Part shown: positions 1 through 8,458 of the stretch, one piece after another
Position numbering within the stretch: the first letter of the stretch is position 1
How the letters are laid out: every line of letters begins with the position of its first letter
Source of the DNA: PSRJ01 sp963825305
Lineage (GTDB): Bacteria > Acidobacteriota > Terriglobia > Bryobacterales > Bryobacteraceae
Length of the DNA stretch: 64,000 nt
Assembly (NCBI GenBank): GCA_963825305.1
Contig: CAWGTA010000008.1
Span: 1,024,195 to 1,088,194 of the forward strand
Reading direction: 5' to 3'
Made by a program: the position numbers and the translations under genes
Notes under the pieces: model-generated
What the model saw: only the letters and a program-made list of their open reading frames with translations
Databases searched by the model: none
What the model was told of the DNA's origin: nothing

Positions 1-872
1 GGGACATGCGGTTCGAAGACTAGCGCCTTGGCACACAAGCCGCCGATGGGACGCGCCGCGGCTTCGAGCATCCAGGCGCCCTCGCGGTTATAGCGCAGCT
101 CGGCGTGTACGGGGCCGTGACGGAAGCCGAGAGCCTGCACGGCGCGCGCCGTTGTCTCGATTAAAACCTGCTGCACGGAGGAAGGTTCGCGCGACGGTGT
201 CACATAGATGGTCTCTTCGAAGAAGGGGCCTTCCAACGGATCGGGTTTGTCAAAAATCGCAAGCGGCTGCAAGCGGCCGCCGGTGACTAGCCCTTCGACG
301 GCGAATTCCCGCCCTTCGATGTAACTTTCCACCTGGAGCTGTTGCTCGCCCATTTTGCGTATGCGATGGAAGGCGTCGACGAACTCGCGCTCGTCGTTGG
401 CGCGGATGACGCCGCGGCTCGCGGAGAGGCCCAAGGGTTTGAGCACGCAGGGATAAGGCGCGCGGGCGGCCAGTTCGCGAGGATCCCGGTCGAAGTCGGC
501 GCGGAAGAATTGCGGAATGCGCATCCCGGCTGCCTGGTAGAGTTGCCTCGCGAGGAATTTGTCGTTCGCGGCGCGGGCTGCGGACAGGGGGTGAAAGGGA
601 ACGCCGAGCATCTCGGCAACGGCTGCGGCCAGCACCGCGGGCCGGTCGCCCACCGCTACTACGCCATCGCACGCGACGGACCGCAGCGCTTCTATGGATT
701 CCTCGATTCGATCGAACTTTACGGCTATGGCGTGATCGCCCCAGGGATCGTCGAGGATGTGGCAGCGGTCCGTGGCCAGCATCAGATCGGCGTCGAGCCG
801 CCGCGCGGCATCGGCGAAGACGCGAATTTGATAACCGGTGGTGGCAGCGAAGAGCAGAAGGCGGCGGGGCAC
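1..872 (-). CDS. ATP-grasp superfamily enzyme, C-terminus cut by window edge
   Basis: About 290 residues are visible, reading from a GTG at 872; an in-frame TAA lies four codons upstream and no ATG is available, so this is the first usable start. The N-terminus (PRRLLLFAATTGYQIRVFAD) is a pre-ATP-grasp fold. The middle carries an ATP-grasp core: a lysine in PCVLKPLGLSASRGV (nucleotide-binding Lys and glycine/serine loop), then QVESYIEGREFAVEGLV, and near the cut AELRYNREGAWMLEAAARPIGG, which holds the metal-binding Glu and the following Ala-Arg-Pro. The family joins a carboxylate to an amine or thiol through an acyl phosphate; the substrate cannot be told from sequence. It lies 66 bp downstream of the S9 peptidase on the same strand and may be co-transcribed with it. 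Confidence 0.8.
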   Translation of the reverse strand, partial: MPRRLLLFAATTGYQIRVFADAARRLDADLMLATDRCHILDDPWGDHAIAVKFDRIEESIEALRSVACDGVVAVGDRPAVLAAAVAEMLGVPFHPLSAARAANDKFLARQLYQAAGMRIPQFFRADFDRDPRELAARAPYPCVLKPLGLSASRGVIRANDEREFVDAFHRIRKMGEQQLQVESYIEGREFAVEGLVTGGRLQPLAIFDKPDPLEGPFFEETIYVTPSREPSSVQQVLIETTARAVQALGFRHGPVHAELRYNREGAWMLEAAARPIGGLCAKALVFEPHV

Positions 873-938
873 TGTTTCAGTTTACGTAGCGCCGGCGATC
901 CTTGTCGCCGGTACGGGACTCCGAAGCACGTCCGGGAG

Positions 939-2837
939 TCAAAAATGCAGGCCGATCCGGAACACGTTCACGGCATAAAAATACAGCTCGGCATCGAGCG
1001 ACCGTTTGATGTTGCCGGCTTTGCGGAAACCGTGCTGCTCGCCGGCGAACAGGAGATATCCGACGGGGACGCCCTTGCGGCGCAGGGCTTCCACCATCAA
1101 CTCAGTCTGGGACACCGGCACCACCAGGTCCTCGTCGCCTTGAAAGAAAATGACGGGCGCGGAGAGGCGGTCCACGTGAGCGATCGGCGAACGCTCGCGA
1201 TACAGATCGGCCCGCTCGGGATACGGCCCGATCAACGAATCGAGGTAGCGCGACTCAAACTTATGCGTGTCTTGAGCGAGCGCTGCCAGATCGCTGACTC
1301 CGTAGTGGCTCGCGCCGCCGCGGAAATAGTCGTGAAAGGTGAGAGCAGCGAGCACCGTGTAGCCGCCGGCGCTGCCGCCCGTGATTACCGAACGGCCGCC
1401 ATCCGCCAGGCCTTGTGCAGCCAGGTGGCGCGCCCCGTGAATACAGTCCTCCACGTCGACAATGCCCCAGTTGCCGTCCAGACGCTCGCGGTACTCGCGG
1501 CCGTAGCCCGTGCTGCCGCCATAGTTCACATCCAACACCGCAATGCCGCGGCTTGTCCAGTATTGAATGCGCAGATCCAACGTGCTGGATGCCGAGGACG
1601 TGGGACCGCCGTGGACCTTCACCAGCAGCGGCGGCTTCTCGCCGTCGGGCGCCGCGTAATCCGGGTTGTGTGCGGGATAGAAAAGACCGAACGCGGTGCG
1701 GTTCCCCGCAGTGGGAAATTCGATCGGCTTTACTTCTGTGAGGTACCCGGCAACCGACTCATCCACCGCGGTGGACATCTTGAGGACTTCGGTTTCGCCG
1801 GAATGGAGATCCAGCCGCACGATGGAAGCGGGTCGAATGGCCGAGCCGGCTAGGAACACCACGCGGTCGCCGGTGGCGCGTATCGACGAAAAGTTCGTGT
1901 AGGGTGTGTCGATCGGGATAAGCTTTCCCGAAGCCGTATCCAGGGTGGCCAGGCGTCCCAGCCCTTGCGAGATGTACGAACAGACCAGACGCCCGGGACC
2001 GGCGAAGGCGTAGGCGGACAGTCCGAATATCCACTGCGGGCGGCCAAACTCGGCTTCCATGGGCGCCAGCGGCCCAGTCTGGCGGGTGTCGAGCGAGTGC
2101 CGGTACAGGTTCCACCAACCGGTGCGGTCCGATACGAAGATCAGGGCGGAGCCATCCGGCGTCCATTCCGGCTGAAAAATGGATTCCCGTTCTCCGCCCG
2201 CGATGGCCACCGGCTGCGCAGGAGTGCCGTCTTCGGCCAGCGCTACCGTGTACAGCGTAGTGCCCATCCACGGCATGCGCGGATGGTCCCAGGTCAGATA
2301 AGCCAGCCATCGGCCGTCGGGCGAGAGGCGTGGGGATGAGTAAAAATCGTGGCCCGACGCGAGCACCCGCCCGCTTTCGAGCTCGGGCCCACCGAAGGGA
2401 ATGCTGACGATCGTGTTGACGGCCTCGTGGCCTGTGGCGGTGTGATCCTCGCGCACTCCGATCCACTGCTGCCGCCGGGCATCGACGATACCGTCCGCGT
2501 ATCGCCAGGCGCCTTCCGGCGTGAGTGGAGCCGGCCCCGTGCCCGGCTTCATGCCATACAAGCGGCGGTCCTGATCGTGGGAGAAAAAAAGGACACCCTC
2601 GGCCACGGTCCAAGCGCCGCCTCCATATTCGTGCACTCGCGTCCGCACGTTCCACGGCTGCGGCGTGACGTCTTCGCCATTGCGCACCACCACGCTGCGC
2701 CCGCCCTCTTCCGGGCGCGACTCAAGCCAGTACGTGTCATTCCCATCGAGCCGCACTTCCGAGAGGCCGATGGAGCTGGCCACGATCAGGTCGGACGTAA
2801 TGGGCGATTTCCAGGAACCGTAGGAGGCGAGCTTCAC
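939..2837 (-). CDS. S9 family prolyl-oligopeptidase-type peptidase
   Basis: A 632-residue protein with an N-terminal beta-propeller-like half (repeated blocks such as SPDGRWLAYLTWDHP and WTPDGSALIFVSDRTGWWNLY) and a C-terminal alpha/beta-hydrolase half. The catalytic triad is visible: the nucleophile Ser in GGSAGGYT near residue 488, Asp in QGDEDLVVP near 570 and His in GEQHGF near 601. This is the acylaminoacyl-peptidase/DPP-like branch of S9, which trims short peptides. No signal peptide is seen, so it is probably cytoplasmic. The start is a GTG at 2837; a TACAAT -10 box ends only 6 nt upstream, so the message may be leaderless. It diverges from the secreted protein at 2869. Confidence 0.9.
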   Translation of the reverse strand: MKLASYGSWKSPITSDLIVASSIGLSEVRLDGNDTYWLESRPEEGGRSVVVRNGEDVTPQPWNVRTRVHEYGGGAWTVAEGVLFFSHDQDRRLYGMKPGTGPAPLTPEGAWRYADGIVDARRQQWIGVREDHTATGHEAVNTIVSIPFGGPELESGRVLASGHDFYSSPRLSPDGRWLAYLTWDHPRMPWMGTTLYTVALAEDGTPAQPVAIAGGERESIFQPEWTPDGSALIFVSDRTGWWNLYRHSLDTRQTGPLAPMEAEFGRPQWIFGLSAYAFAGPGRLVCSYISQGLGRLATLDTASGKLIPIDTPYTNFSSIRATGDRVVFLAGSAIRPASIVRLDLHSGETEVLKMSTAVDESVAGYLTEVKPIEFPTAGNRTAFGLFYPAHNPDYAAPDGEKPPLLVKVHGGPTSSASSTLDLRIQYWTSRGIAVLDVNYGGSTGYGREYRERLDGNWGIVDVEDCIHGARHLAAQGLADGGRSVITGGSAGGYTVLAALTFHDYFRGGASHYGVSDLAALAQDTHKFESRYLDSLIGPYPERADLYRERSPIAHVDRLSAPVIFFQGDEDLVVPVSQTELMVEALRRKGVPVGYLLFAGEQHGFRKAGNIKRSLDAELYFYAVNVFRIGLHF

Positions 2838-2862
2838 GCGAATATTGTAGCCGGTGTATACT
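2833..2862 (+). promoter_or_regulatory. sigma70-type promoter, probably giving a leaderless mRNA
   Basis: TTCACG at 2833-2838 and TATACT at 2857-2862 are 18 bp apart. Transcription would start about 7 nt later, at or just before the ATG at 2869. The -35 box overlaps the first codons of the divergent peptidase gene. On the other strand TACAAT at 2849-2844 could serve the peptidase in the same way. Inferred from sequence only. Confidence 0.45.
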
Positions 2863-2868
2863 CCCCCA

Positions 2869-3609
2869 ATGACATTTCGTATCGTCCTGGCAGCGGCCCT
2901 GCTGTGGTTAGCGCCAGTTTACGCCCAGAACAACGCTGCGCACCCCCCGCCCGCTGGGCCGGCGCCTCATCTCTTAAACGGCAAACCTGACATGAGCGGT
3001 GTCTGGGAACACCCTTACGCCGGCGACATGACCAAAGACGCGCCTAACCAGAAAGGCATGGCCGTGCTGCCCTTCACCGATTTAGGACGCAAGGAATGGG
3101 AAGCTTACGACGCCACCAACGGGGACTACGCCGGCGCGTGTCTGCCGTTCGGCCTGATGCGCTCGATCAACTCGCCGCATCCCATGCAAATCGTCCAGAA
3201 TAACGATTACATCGCCTTCCTTTTCGAGCAGAATACCTGGTTCCATGTAGTGCCCACCGACGGGCGCCCGCACAACAAGGATCTCGAGCCCACCTGGCAT
3301 GGCGACTCCGTGGGCCGATGGGAAGGCGACACCCTGATCATCGACACCGTCAATTTCAACGGCAAGACCAGGCTCGATACCATCGGGCATCCGCACAGCA
3401 CCGCGCTACATGTGATCGAGACGCTGCAGCGCACCGACGCCGGGCATATCGCTTACACCATCACTATCGACGACCCGAAATACTACACCAAGCCTTGGAA
3501 GAATACGCGCACGTTTACCATCCGGCCGGACTGGCAAATCATGGAATACTCGTGCGAAGAAAACAACAAAGATATTTTTGAAGGCCACATTAAAGGGGTC
3601 AGACCGTAG
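2869..3609 (+). CDS. Secreted protein of unknown function with PDMSGVWEHPY motif
   Basis: Starting at the ATG at 2869 gives 246 residues beginning with a clean signal peptide (MTFRIVLAAALLWLAPVYAQ). A GTG at 2854 is in frame but would overlap the -10 box. The mature protein opens with a short Pro-rich linker, then LLNGKPDMSGVWEHPY, CLPFGLMRSINSPHPMQIVQ and WEGDTLIIDTVNFNGKT. The same blocks recur in a family of secreted proteins common in Acidobacteria whose biochemical function is, to my knowledge, unassigned. It is convergent with the CDF transporter, with only 3 bp between the stop codons. Confidence 0.75.
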   Translation: MTFRIVLAAALLWLAPVYAQNNAAHPPPAGPAPHLLNGKPDMSGVWEHPYAGDMTKDAPNQKGMAVLPFTDLGRKEWEAYDATNGDYAGACLPFGLMRSINSPHPMQIVQNNDYIAFLFEQNTWFHVVPTDGRPHNKDLEPTWHGDSVGRWEGDTLIIDTVNFNGKTRLDTIGHPHSTALHVIETLQRTDAGHIAYTITIDDPKYYTKPWKNTRTFTIRPDWQIMEYSCEENNKDIFEGHIKGVRP

Positions 3610-3612
3610 CGT

Positions 3613-4449
3613 TCATTCCGGCTCGGCGTGCACCGTGATATCGGCCTGCGGCGCGACGACCAGGATGGCGTTCTCGATGGCTTCGGTAAGATCGTGCGCC
3701 TGGGCCAGCGACTGATTCCCATCCACCAGCACATGCAAATCGATAAAGAGGACGGGACCGGAGTAGCGCAGGCGCAATTGGTGGCAATTGCGAACTCCAG
3801 GAACACCTTCGACCGCAGTGGCCACGCGCTGATCCATGCCATCCGGCGCCGTGTCCAGTAGGGCGTCAATAGTCTTCCGGCCGAGCTTCAAGCTAAGTTT
3901 CACCACCACAAACGAGACGCCCAGAGCGGCCACGGCGTCGGCTTGGCGCAGAAACGCAAGGCTCGGAAACCACGCGCCCACCTGCACGCAAATCAAACCA
4001 AAAATCACCACGGAGGAACTCCAGACATCGGTGGCGAAGTGTAAGGCGTCGGCCTCCAGCGCCTGGCTGTGGAACTTCGCAGCCGCGCGCCCCAGCACGC
4101 GAGAGCGGGACGCGTCGATAGCGATGGACGTCAACATGACGGCGTACGACCAGAACGTGACTTCGACTTCGACCTGATGGAAGATAAGCCGGTGCACCGC
4201 TTCGCGCACGATCCACAGGCAGGTGGCCAGTAGGAGAACGGTCTCGAACATGGCTGAGAGGTTCTCAATTTTGCCGTGGCCGTAAAGGTGTGTGCGATCG
4301 GGCGGCTTGGCGGAAAACCGCACAGCCAGAACTGTGACGATGGCCGCCAGCAAATCCAAGGCCGAGTGCGCGGCTTCCGCGAGGATGCCCAGGCTGCCGG
4401 TTAGAATGCCAACGATGACCTTGAAGGCCGTTAGCCCTATGGCAGCCAC
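3613..4449 (-). CDS. Cation diffusion facilitator (CDF) metal transporter
   Basis: 278 residues from the GTG at 4449, with the CDF layout: a transmembrane block with GSLGILAEAAHSALDLLAA (TM2 HxxxD), the Pro/His loop PPDRTHLYGHGKIENLSAMFE, TM5 with HFATDVWSS (a second HxxxD), and a cytoplasmic C-terminal domain with RQLRLRYSGPVLFIDLHVLV-type spacing of His and Asp. Such proteins export Zn2+ or Fe2+-like divalent ions by proton antiport. The reading frame continues 16 codons upstream (ISTALGEKQTAALGSL), completing TM1. There an ATT at 4497 sits about 10 nt behind a GGAGG, so the true start may be the ATT at 4497. Function is sure at family level; the metal is not. Confidence 0.88.
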   Translation of the reverse strand: MAAIGLTAFKVIVGILTGSLGILAEAAHSALDLLAAIVTVLAVRFSAKPPDRTHLYGHGKIENLSAMFETVLLLATCLWIVREAVHRLIFHQVEVEVTFWSYAVMLTSIAIDASRSRVLGRAAAKFHSQALEADALHFATDVWSSSVVIFGLICVQVGAWFPSLAFLRQADAVAALGVSFVVVKLSLKLGRKTIDALLDTAPDGMDQRVATAVEGVPGVRNCHQLRLRYSGPVLFIDLHVLVDGNQSLAQAHDLTEAIENAILVVAPQADITVHAEPE

Positions 4450-4541
4450 GAGTGAACCAAGCGCCGCCGTCTGCTTCTCGCCAAGCGCGGTGGAAATCGG
4501 AGTTGTTCCTCCGTAACTCAGGCTAGCACGGAGCAGGATCG

Positions 4542-4647
4542 ACCGCTCCCTTTGGTCACGGCTCGGTAAGCGTCAGTCTGAGTGGCTGGGTCGTCGGCGG
4601 CTCCGGTCAGGCGAGACCGTTGCCGAGCCGTGACCAAAGGGAGCGGT
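4542..4647. repeat. Dispersed palindromic repeat, copy 1 (perfect 25-bp arms)
   Basis: The left arm is at 4542-4566 (begins ACCGCTCCCTTTGGTCACGG) and its exact reverse complement is at 4623-4647, with a 56-bp spacer. It fills the gap between the start of the CDF gene and the secreted protein at 4717. It belongs to a family with five other copies in this window (9281, 15217, 21235, 43098, 49455). Confidence 0.9.
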
Positions 4648-4716
4648 TTAGCGGTTAGTTATGGAACTCGCATGCTGGGAGCAATACCTTTAGCGGTGGT
4701 ATCGTAGACCCGGGGG

Positions 4717-5460
4717 GTGCTCGTGGTTACGCTGTCGCGACTGCTCACGGTTGCGGTCCTGACGCCGGCTTTGTGGGCACAATCAGCGGCCAGCGAGAGC
4801 CGAATCTGGGAAATCCCGGCCTTGGCTTACGGCCCGAACATCTGGTCCGTTCTGCGGCTCACCAATCGCTCGGACACGCCCCGGTCGGTGCGGCTGGAGG
4901 TCTATCGCGAAGATGGCAACCGCGTCCCCAGCGCCACTGGAGTGGATCTTGCGCCAAGGGAGATGCGCGAAATCCGCATCGATAGTCCCAACGGAGTTGA
5001 GGAGTCGTGCTGGGCGAAAGTGACCGAAATCTCGGAAGAGGCGGCTGTGGATGTGGATGCTTCTGTCGAGATGCTGAGGGGCAACGCGATTGAGTCGTAC
5101 CCTCGCAAAGCGAAGAACCCGTCCGCGAATGACGTGTGGGTCAGCCGAGCGGCGGACGTGGAAGGCAAACAATTGTACTTTCTAAACGTTTTTGACCGGC
5201 CCACCACGCTGGAATTCTGCGCCACCAACCGCCGGGAGCAACGCACCTGTGAGGCGCAAGGACGAGGCGCATCCGCGCGTTATCGGGTCAATCCCAATCA
5301 AGCCATTGCGGTGCAGGTGAAGAAACTGCGCCAGCGATACTTCATCGCCCAATCGACCGTGCCAGGGAAGGCGATTGTGCTTTTGTTCACCGACGGGCCG
5401 GGCAGCAAACGAGTCTTTTCCTCCAACTCCTCGGTGGAATTCGACGCACCCGTGCGCTAG
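4717..5460 (+). CDS. Hypothetical secreted protein
   Basis: 247 residues from a GTG at 4717, opening with a signal peptide (MLVVTLSRLLTVAVLTPALWAQ). The mature part reads as an all-beta domain, with alternating stretches such as VLRLTNRSDTPRSVRLEVY, REMREIRIDSP and KQLYFLNVFDRPTTLEFC. Three cysteines are present. I do not recognise the family. The early block about wording of 'tone' (SVLRLTNRSD) resembles the immunoglobulin-like modules of secreted acidobacterial proteins, but this is only an impression. It stands alone between the repeat at 4542-4647 and a short intergenic region. Confidence 0.65.
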   Translation: MLVVTLSRLLTVAVLTPALWAQSAASESRIWEIPALAYGPNIWSVLRLTNRSDTPRSVRLEVYREDGNRVPSATGVDLAPREMREIRIDSPNGVEESCWAKVTEISEEAAVDVDASVEMLRGNAIESYPRKAKNPSANDVWVSRAADVEGKQLYFLNVFDRPTTLEFCATNRREQRTCEAQGRGASARYRVNPNQAIAVQVKKLRQRYFIAQSTVPGKAIVLLFTDGPGSKRVFSSNSSVEFDAPVR

Positions 5461-5561
5461 GTGGCACAGAATCGCGCGCGTTAGCAAGCGACTTCCTTGA
5501 GCCAGTCGAGCAGCCAATCCCGCGTTAGCTAATGTAGCGAACTGGCGTACTGGAGGTGTTC

Positions 5562-5636
5562 GTGTGGGTTGTCATTGCAGTGGTGTTGGCGTTGTTCCTG
5601 GCCATGGTCTCGGAACCGCCGCCGAAGTATCGGTAA
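5562..5636 (+). CDS. Putative 24-residue single-span membrane microprotein
   Basis: A GTG at 5562, five bases after TGGAGG (5551-5556), opens a 24-codon frame reading MWVVIAVVLALFLAMVSEPP followed by PKYR and TAA. This is one hydrophobic helix with a short polar tail. The ribosome binding site and the hydrophobic composition are the only support. It is too short for ordinary gene finders. Function unknown. Confidence 0.35.
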   Translation: MWVVIAVVLALFLAMVSEPPPKYR

Positions 5637-5690
5637 GGCGGAGCCGGGGGTTACACTGGAGGAGGCCGTGCAGGAGGCGCGACGAGGAAT

Positions 5691-5894
5691 ATGGACAAGC
5701 GACTTGCAAAGCGGCACAAACGCCAGGTTTCCCGCGCAAGGGAAAATGTAAAACTGTCTGAGCCGGATGTGCGGACTCCCGAACAGATTGCCGCCGCCAA
5801 AGCGGCCAGCCGGGACCGCCTCCGTAACACTAACCCGTGGCCGTCTCTGCCCGGCGATTCCGGCCAACCGGAAAAAGCCGGCGGGTCCGAGTAA
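5691..5894 (+). CDS. Small basic hypothetical protein
   Basis: 67 residues, starting at ATG 5691 directly behind a GAGGA. The N-terminus is very basic (MDKRLAKRHKRQVSRARENV), followed by EPDVRTPEQIAAAKAASRDR and a Pro/Gly-rich tail. It could be a small nucleic-acid-binding or regulatory protein, but no family is recognised. It lies 54 bp after the candidate microprotein and converges on the HDOD gene. Confidence 0.5.
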   Translation: MDKRLAKRHKRQVSRARENVKLSEPDVRTPEQIAAAKAASRDRLRNTNPWPSLPGDSGQPEKAGGSE

Positions 5895-5924
5895 ATCGCG
5901 GCCGCGTACAGCGTGCAGACAGTG

Positions 5925-6809
5925 CTATTGTGCGCTGGGTTGAAGGCTGCCCAGTTGCGCTTCGATGCTGGCGGTGAGCGCTTCGGGAGCCAGCTTTGGG
6001 TTGGACCGCATGCGGACCGGCAGCAGCCGCTGGAATTCGCTGGTCACATCGCCCAGATTGGTTCGCTGCACTTCCGGGAATCCCAGCAAGTCGGCCAGCC
6101 GGCAGGCGACGCCCACCAACTCAAACAATTGGCCCGCGTGCGAGGCAATGTCCCAGTGGTGAAAGCGGATGCAATCACACAAGGCAGTGGGAAACCCCCA
6201 GGCCATGGCGAGAAAAGCTCCCGCATCGTCGTGGCTGCACTCGAAGAGGAACTTCTCAAGCTCCAGGAATTCCTCAATTCCGCTGAACTCGCGCGAGAGC
6301 ACTTGCAAATAGGCTTCGGGCGAGATTTGGAAGAGCGCGAGGCGGCCAATATCGTGGGTTAGCCCGGCAGTGTAGAGCAACGGCACCTGCGTCATGTCCG
6401 TGGAGCCGAGGGCTTCGGCAATCACCGCCGTGGCCACACTGTGGCGCCATAGCGTCTGGATGGCATCACCCCACCGGTTGGTCCGCGCGTAGCCTCTGAG
6501 GGAGATGGTGAGGGCCAGCGAGCGAACCCTCTCCAACCCGAGCATGGCGACGGCGTGCCGGATACTCAGCACTTGTATGCGCGTCCCAAATAAGGGCGAG
6601 TTGGCGGTAATCAATAAGTCGGCTGCCAGGGCCGGGTCCATCTTGAAGGCCGCTTCAAACTCGGCCAGGGCCGAATCGCTCTCGATCGAAATGGAAAGCA
6701 ACTTCAGGCTGGCCGGACGCATTGCGGGTAGCCGGGCAAGACGTCCGAACACGTTTTGCTTGTCGAGTTGTTTCGGGCGATTCGCCTGTTGCAGCAGTGA
6801 GCTTTGCAC
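5925..6809 (-). CDS. HDOD domain signalling protein
   Basis: 294 residues. An N-terminal HDOD module runs from about residue 25: LPAMRPASLKLLSISIES, the helix DPALAADLLITANSPLFG, then IQVLSIRHAVAMLGLERVRS. Later blocks are LLYTAGLTHDIGRLALF and FPTALCDCIRFHHWD. HDOD proteins are HD-related domains that usually lack phosphohydrolase activity and act in signalling, often with c-di-GMP or flagellar control. It sits close to a PilZ gene and the flagellar block, which fits a role in motility signalling, but that is inference. Confidence 0.85.
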   Translation of the reverse strand: MQSSLLQQANRPKQLDKQNVFGRLARLPAMRPASLKLLSISIESDSALAEFEAAFKMDPALAADLLITANSPLFGTRIQVLSIRHAVAMLGLERVRSLALTISLRGYARTNRWGDAIQTLWRHSVATAVIAEALGSTDMTQVPLLYTAGLTHDIGRLALFQISPEAYLQVLSREFSGIEEFLELEKFLFECSHDDAGAFLAMAWGFPTALCDCIRFHHWDIASHAGQLFELVGVACRLADLLGFPEVQRTNLGDVTSEFQRLLPVRMRSNPKLAPEALTASIEAQLGSLQPSAQ

Positions 6810-7045
6810 GTTCCGATCCTCGAACCAAACACGGAGAATAGGTTCTGTTTCTTCTTATCGGACCAGATCGGGTGTTGCTCTAGTCTCTTCGGTAAATAGT
6901 ACGGTGTTTCCCGGTGGCCAGTGCGCTCCCGCACGCGTTCCGGCAGACCGGCGGTACTTTATTGAAAAGATTGGTACTTGAGAGTACTTACTGCGGTACA
7001 GGCAGGACTATCGGGGGCGAAGCAATCCGGAAGATCATCGGGTTA

Positions 7046-7420
7046 GTGCAACCCGACATCATCCACGGCGACCGACGTTCGATGAAGCGGTATGACTGCG
7101 AGCTGGAACTCCGCTTCGAGTGTTGGGACAATCGCGGAACGGGACGCCGGGGCCACGGTGTCACCTCTGACCTCAGCCGGAAGCACCTGCGCTTTCAGAC
7201 AGACGAGCGGCCGCAACCGGGCGACCGACTGGAGGCCCGCATCGCCTGGCCGTTCCTGTTGCAGAACGTCTGCCGGCTGCAACTGGTGGTCCGGGGACCG
7301 GTGCTGGAAGTTGGGGATCGGGGAATCTTGGTGGGAATCGAGAGTTACGAATTCCAGACGTGCGGGGAGCGATCGTTCGCCGCCGCTGAGCCGGTTGAAA
7401 GCAACTGGAGCGTCGGATAA
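7046..7420 (+). CDS. PilZ-like domain protein (candidate c-di-GMP receptor)
   Basis: The open frame reaches back to 6914, but the domain begins near HGDRRSMKRYDCELELRFE, a PilZ-style opening with RSMKR as the RxxxR motif. It continues through GVTSDLSRKHLRFQTDE, LEARIAWPFL and the beta-strand VVRGPVLEVGDRGILVGIES. The usual D/NxSxxG is only partly kept (SDLSRKHL lacks the Gly), so ligand binding is uncertain. I prefer GTG 7046; ATG 7082 is possible but would lose the first arginines. About 75 nt of the 3' end overlap the gene on the opposite strand. Confidence 0.6.
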   Translation: MQPDIIHGDRRSMKRYDCELELRFECWDNRGTGRRGHGVTSDLSRKHLRFQTDERPQPGDRLEARIAWPFLLQNVCRLQLVVRGPVLEVGDRGILVGIESYEFQTCGERSFAAAEPVESNWSVG

Positions 7421-7704
7421 GCGGCGCGTGTTGCCCATGGCTCCGGCCAATCGCGGGTCAGGACACAGGTCCGGCCGCAAGACCAGCCTTCCACACGCAC
7501 TTTCTTGCCCATTCGCTTCACCTTATAGACCGCCACTGCTCCGTGTTCGGCGGCCAATGCGGGCAGAGACCACCCGGCAGCTTCCGACAAGATGTGGATC
7601 GAACCTGAATAGGACACCGAGATGAGGTACTCGGAGGCCTCGCAGTCCCTGGCTTCCGTCGCGGTTTCCAGAATCTGCTCGGCGTGCCGAATGAAGGTGT
7701 CCAC
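7345..7704 (-). CDS. Hypothetical protein, possibly conserved in Acidobacteria
   Basis: 119 residues with a helical N-terminus (MDTFIRHAEQILETATEARD) and then a compact alternating region: EYLISVSYSGSIHILSEAAG, WSLPALAAEHGAVAVYKVKR and KKVRVEGWSCGRTCVL. The composition is that of a real soluble protein, and the last part carries two Cys within SCGRTC. The last 25 codons run antiparallel to the PilZ gene. I recall similar short proteins in Acidobacteria but cannot name a family. Confidence 0.6.
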   Translation of the reverse strand: MDTFIRHAEQILETATEARDCEASEYLISVSYSGSIHILSEAAGWSLPALAAEHGAVAVYKVKRMGKKVRVEGWSCGRTCVLTRDWPEPWATRAAYPTLQLLSTGSAAANDRSPHVWNS

Positions 7705-7754
7705 ACACCTCTCTTCGGCGATCGCCGGATTTGTTTCGGAAGTATTTTCCCCGG

Positions 7755-8441
7755 CTACTGCAACGCGGGCAGCAGCATCATGACGCGCTTAACATAGTCC
7801 AGGGTTTCGGGAATCGGTGGAATTCCGTTGATTTCATTCACTTTGGCAGGGCCGGCATTATACGCGCCCAGCGCCATCGGTATGTCGCCGCCGTAGTTTT
7901 GGAGCAGCTGCTTCAGGAAACGCGCTCCGGCGTCCACGCTTTGGCCGGGATCGAAGGGGTCGCGGACACCGAACTGGGCGGCCGTGGCAGGCATTAACTG
8001 CATCAGTCCCATCGCGCCTTTCGGGGAGACGGCGCAGGGACGGAAGGCGGATTCCTGCTCCATTACGCCGCGCAACAGAGCGGGATCCAACTCCTCGCGC
8101 TTGGCGGCCTCACCCACCAGCGAATCGACCTGGCCGGCCGGTAGCGGATCGCAGGCGGCGGGGGCGACGGCGCTGACCGCGCTGGTTAAGGGGAGAGCGC
8201 CGGGCGCGGGCGGGCCTGAGACGAAGAACGGCTCACCGGCAGCGCGCGGCGGCACCTGCTTGCGAACGGCTTGCCGCTGCGTTTCGAGCGACGCTTCCAT
8301 TTGCGTAATGGACCGCCGCTGTTGGGCAATGCCGTTGTCCTCAGGCACTTTCCCGGTGGCGGCCGGTTTACCCTCCTCGGCGCCCAGACAGGCGGCGCAA
8401 CCGGCCATGATCAGGATGCGAACGAAATCAGTTATGCGCAT
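7755..8441 (-). CDS. Soluble lytic murein transglycosylase (SLT domain)
   Basis: Starting at the ATG at 8441 gives 228 residues with a signal or lipoprotein-like N-terminus (MRITDFVRILIMAGCAACLG); the longer frame to 8516 would put 25 odd residues in front. A coiled-coil stretch (QQRRSITQMEASLETQRQAV) and a Pro-rich linker precede the SLT catalytic domain. There ALLRGVMEQESAFRP carries the catalytic Glu near residue 129, followed by SPKGAMGLMQLMPATA and the LGAYNAGPAKV block. It cleaves peptidoglycan in the periplasm. It is divergent from flaG, and since FlgJ here lacks an enzyme domain it may clear murein for rod assembly (inference). Confidence 0.9.
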   Translation of the reverse strand: MRITDFVRILIMAGCAACLGAEEGKPAATGKVPEDNGIAQQRRSITQMEASLETQRQAVRKQVPPRAAGEPFFVSGPPAPGALPLTSAVSAVAPAACDPLPAGQVDSLVGEAAKREELDPALLRGVMEQESAFRPCAVSPKGAMGLMQLMPATAAQFGVRDPFDPGQSVDAGARFLKQLLQNYGGDIPMALGAYNAGPAKVNEINGIPPIPETLDYVKRVMMLLPALQ

Positions 8442-8458
8442 ATACGGGTAAATCGGCG

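Noticed and set aside
342..1853. Long plus-strand frame of 503 codons over the ATP-grasp and S9 peptidase genes
   Set aside because: It is antisense to two genes with clear catalytic motifs; the composition is His/Arg/Gly-rich and matches no fold. A GC-rich shadow frame.
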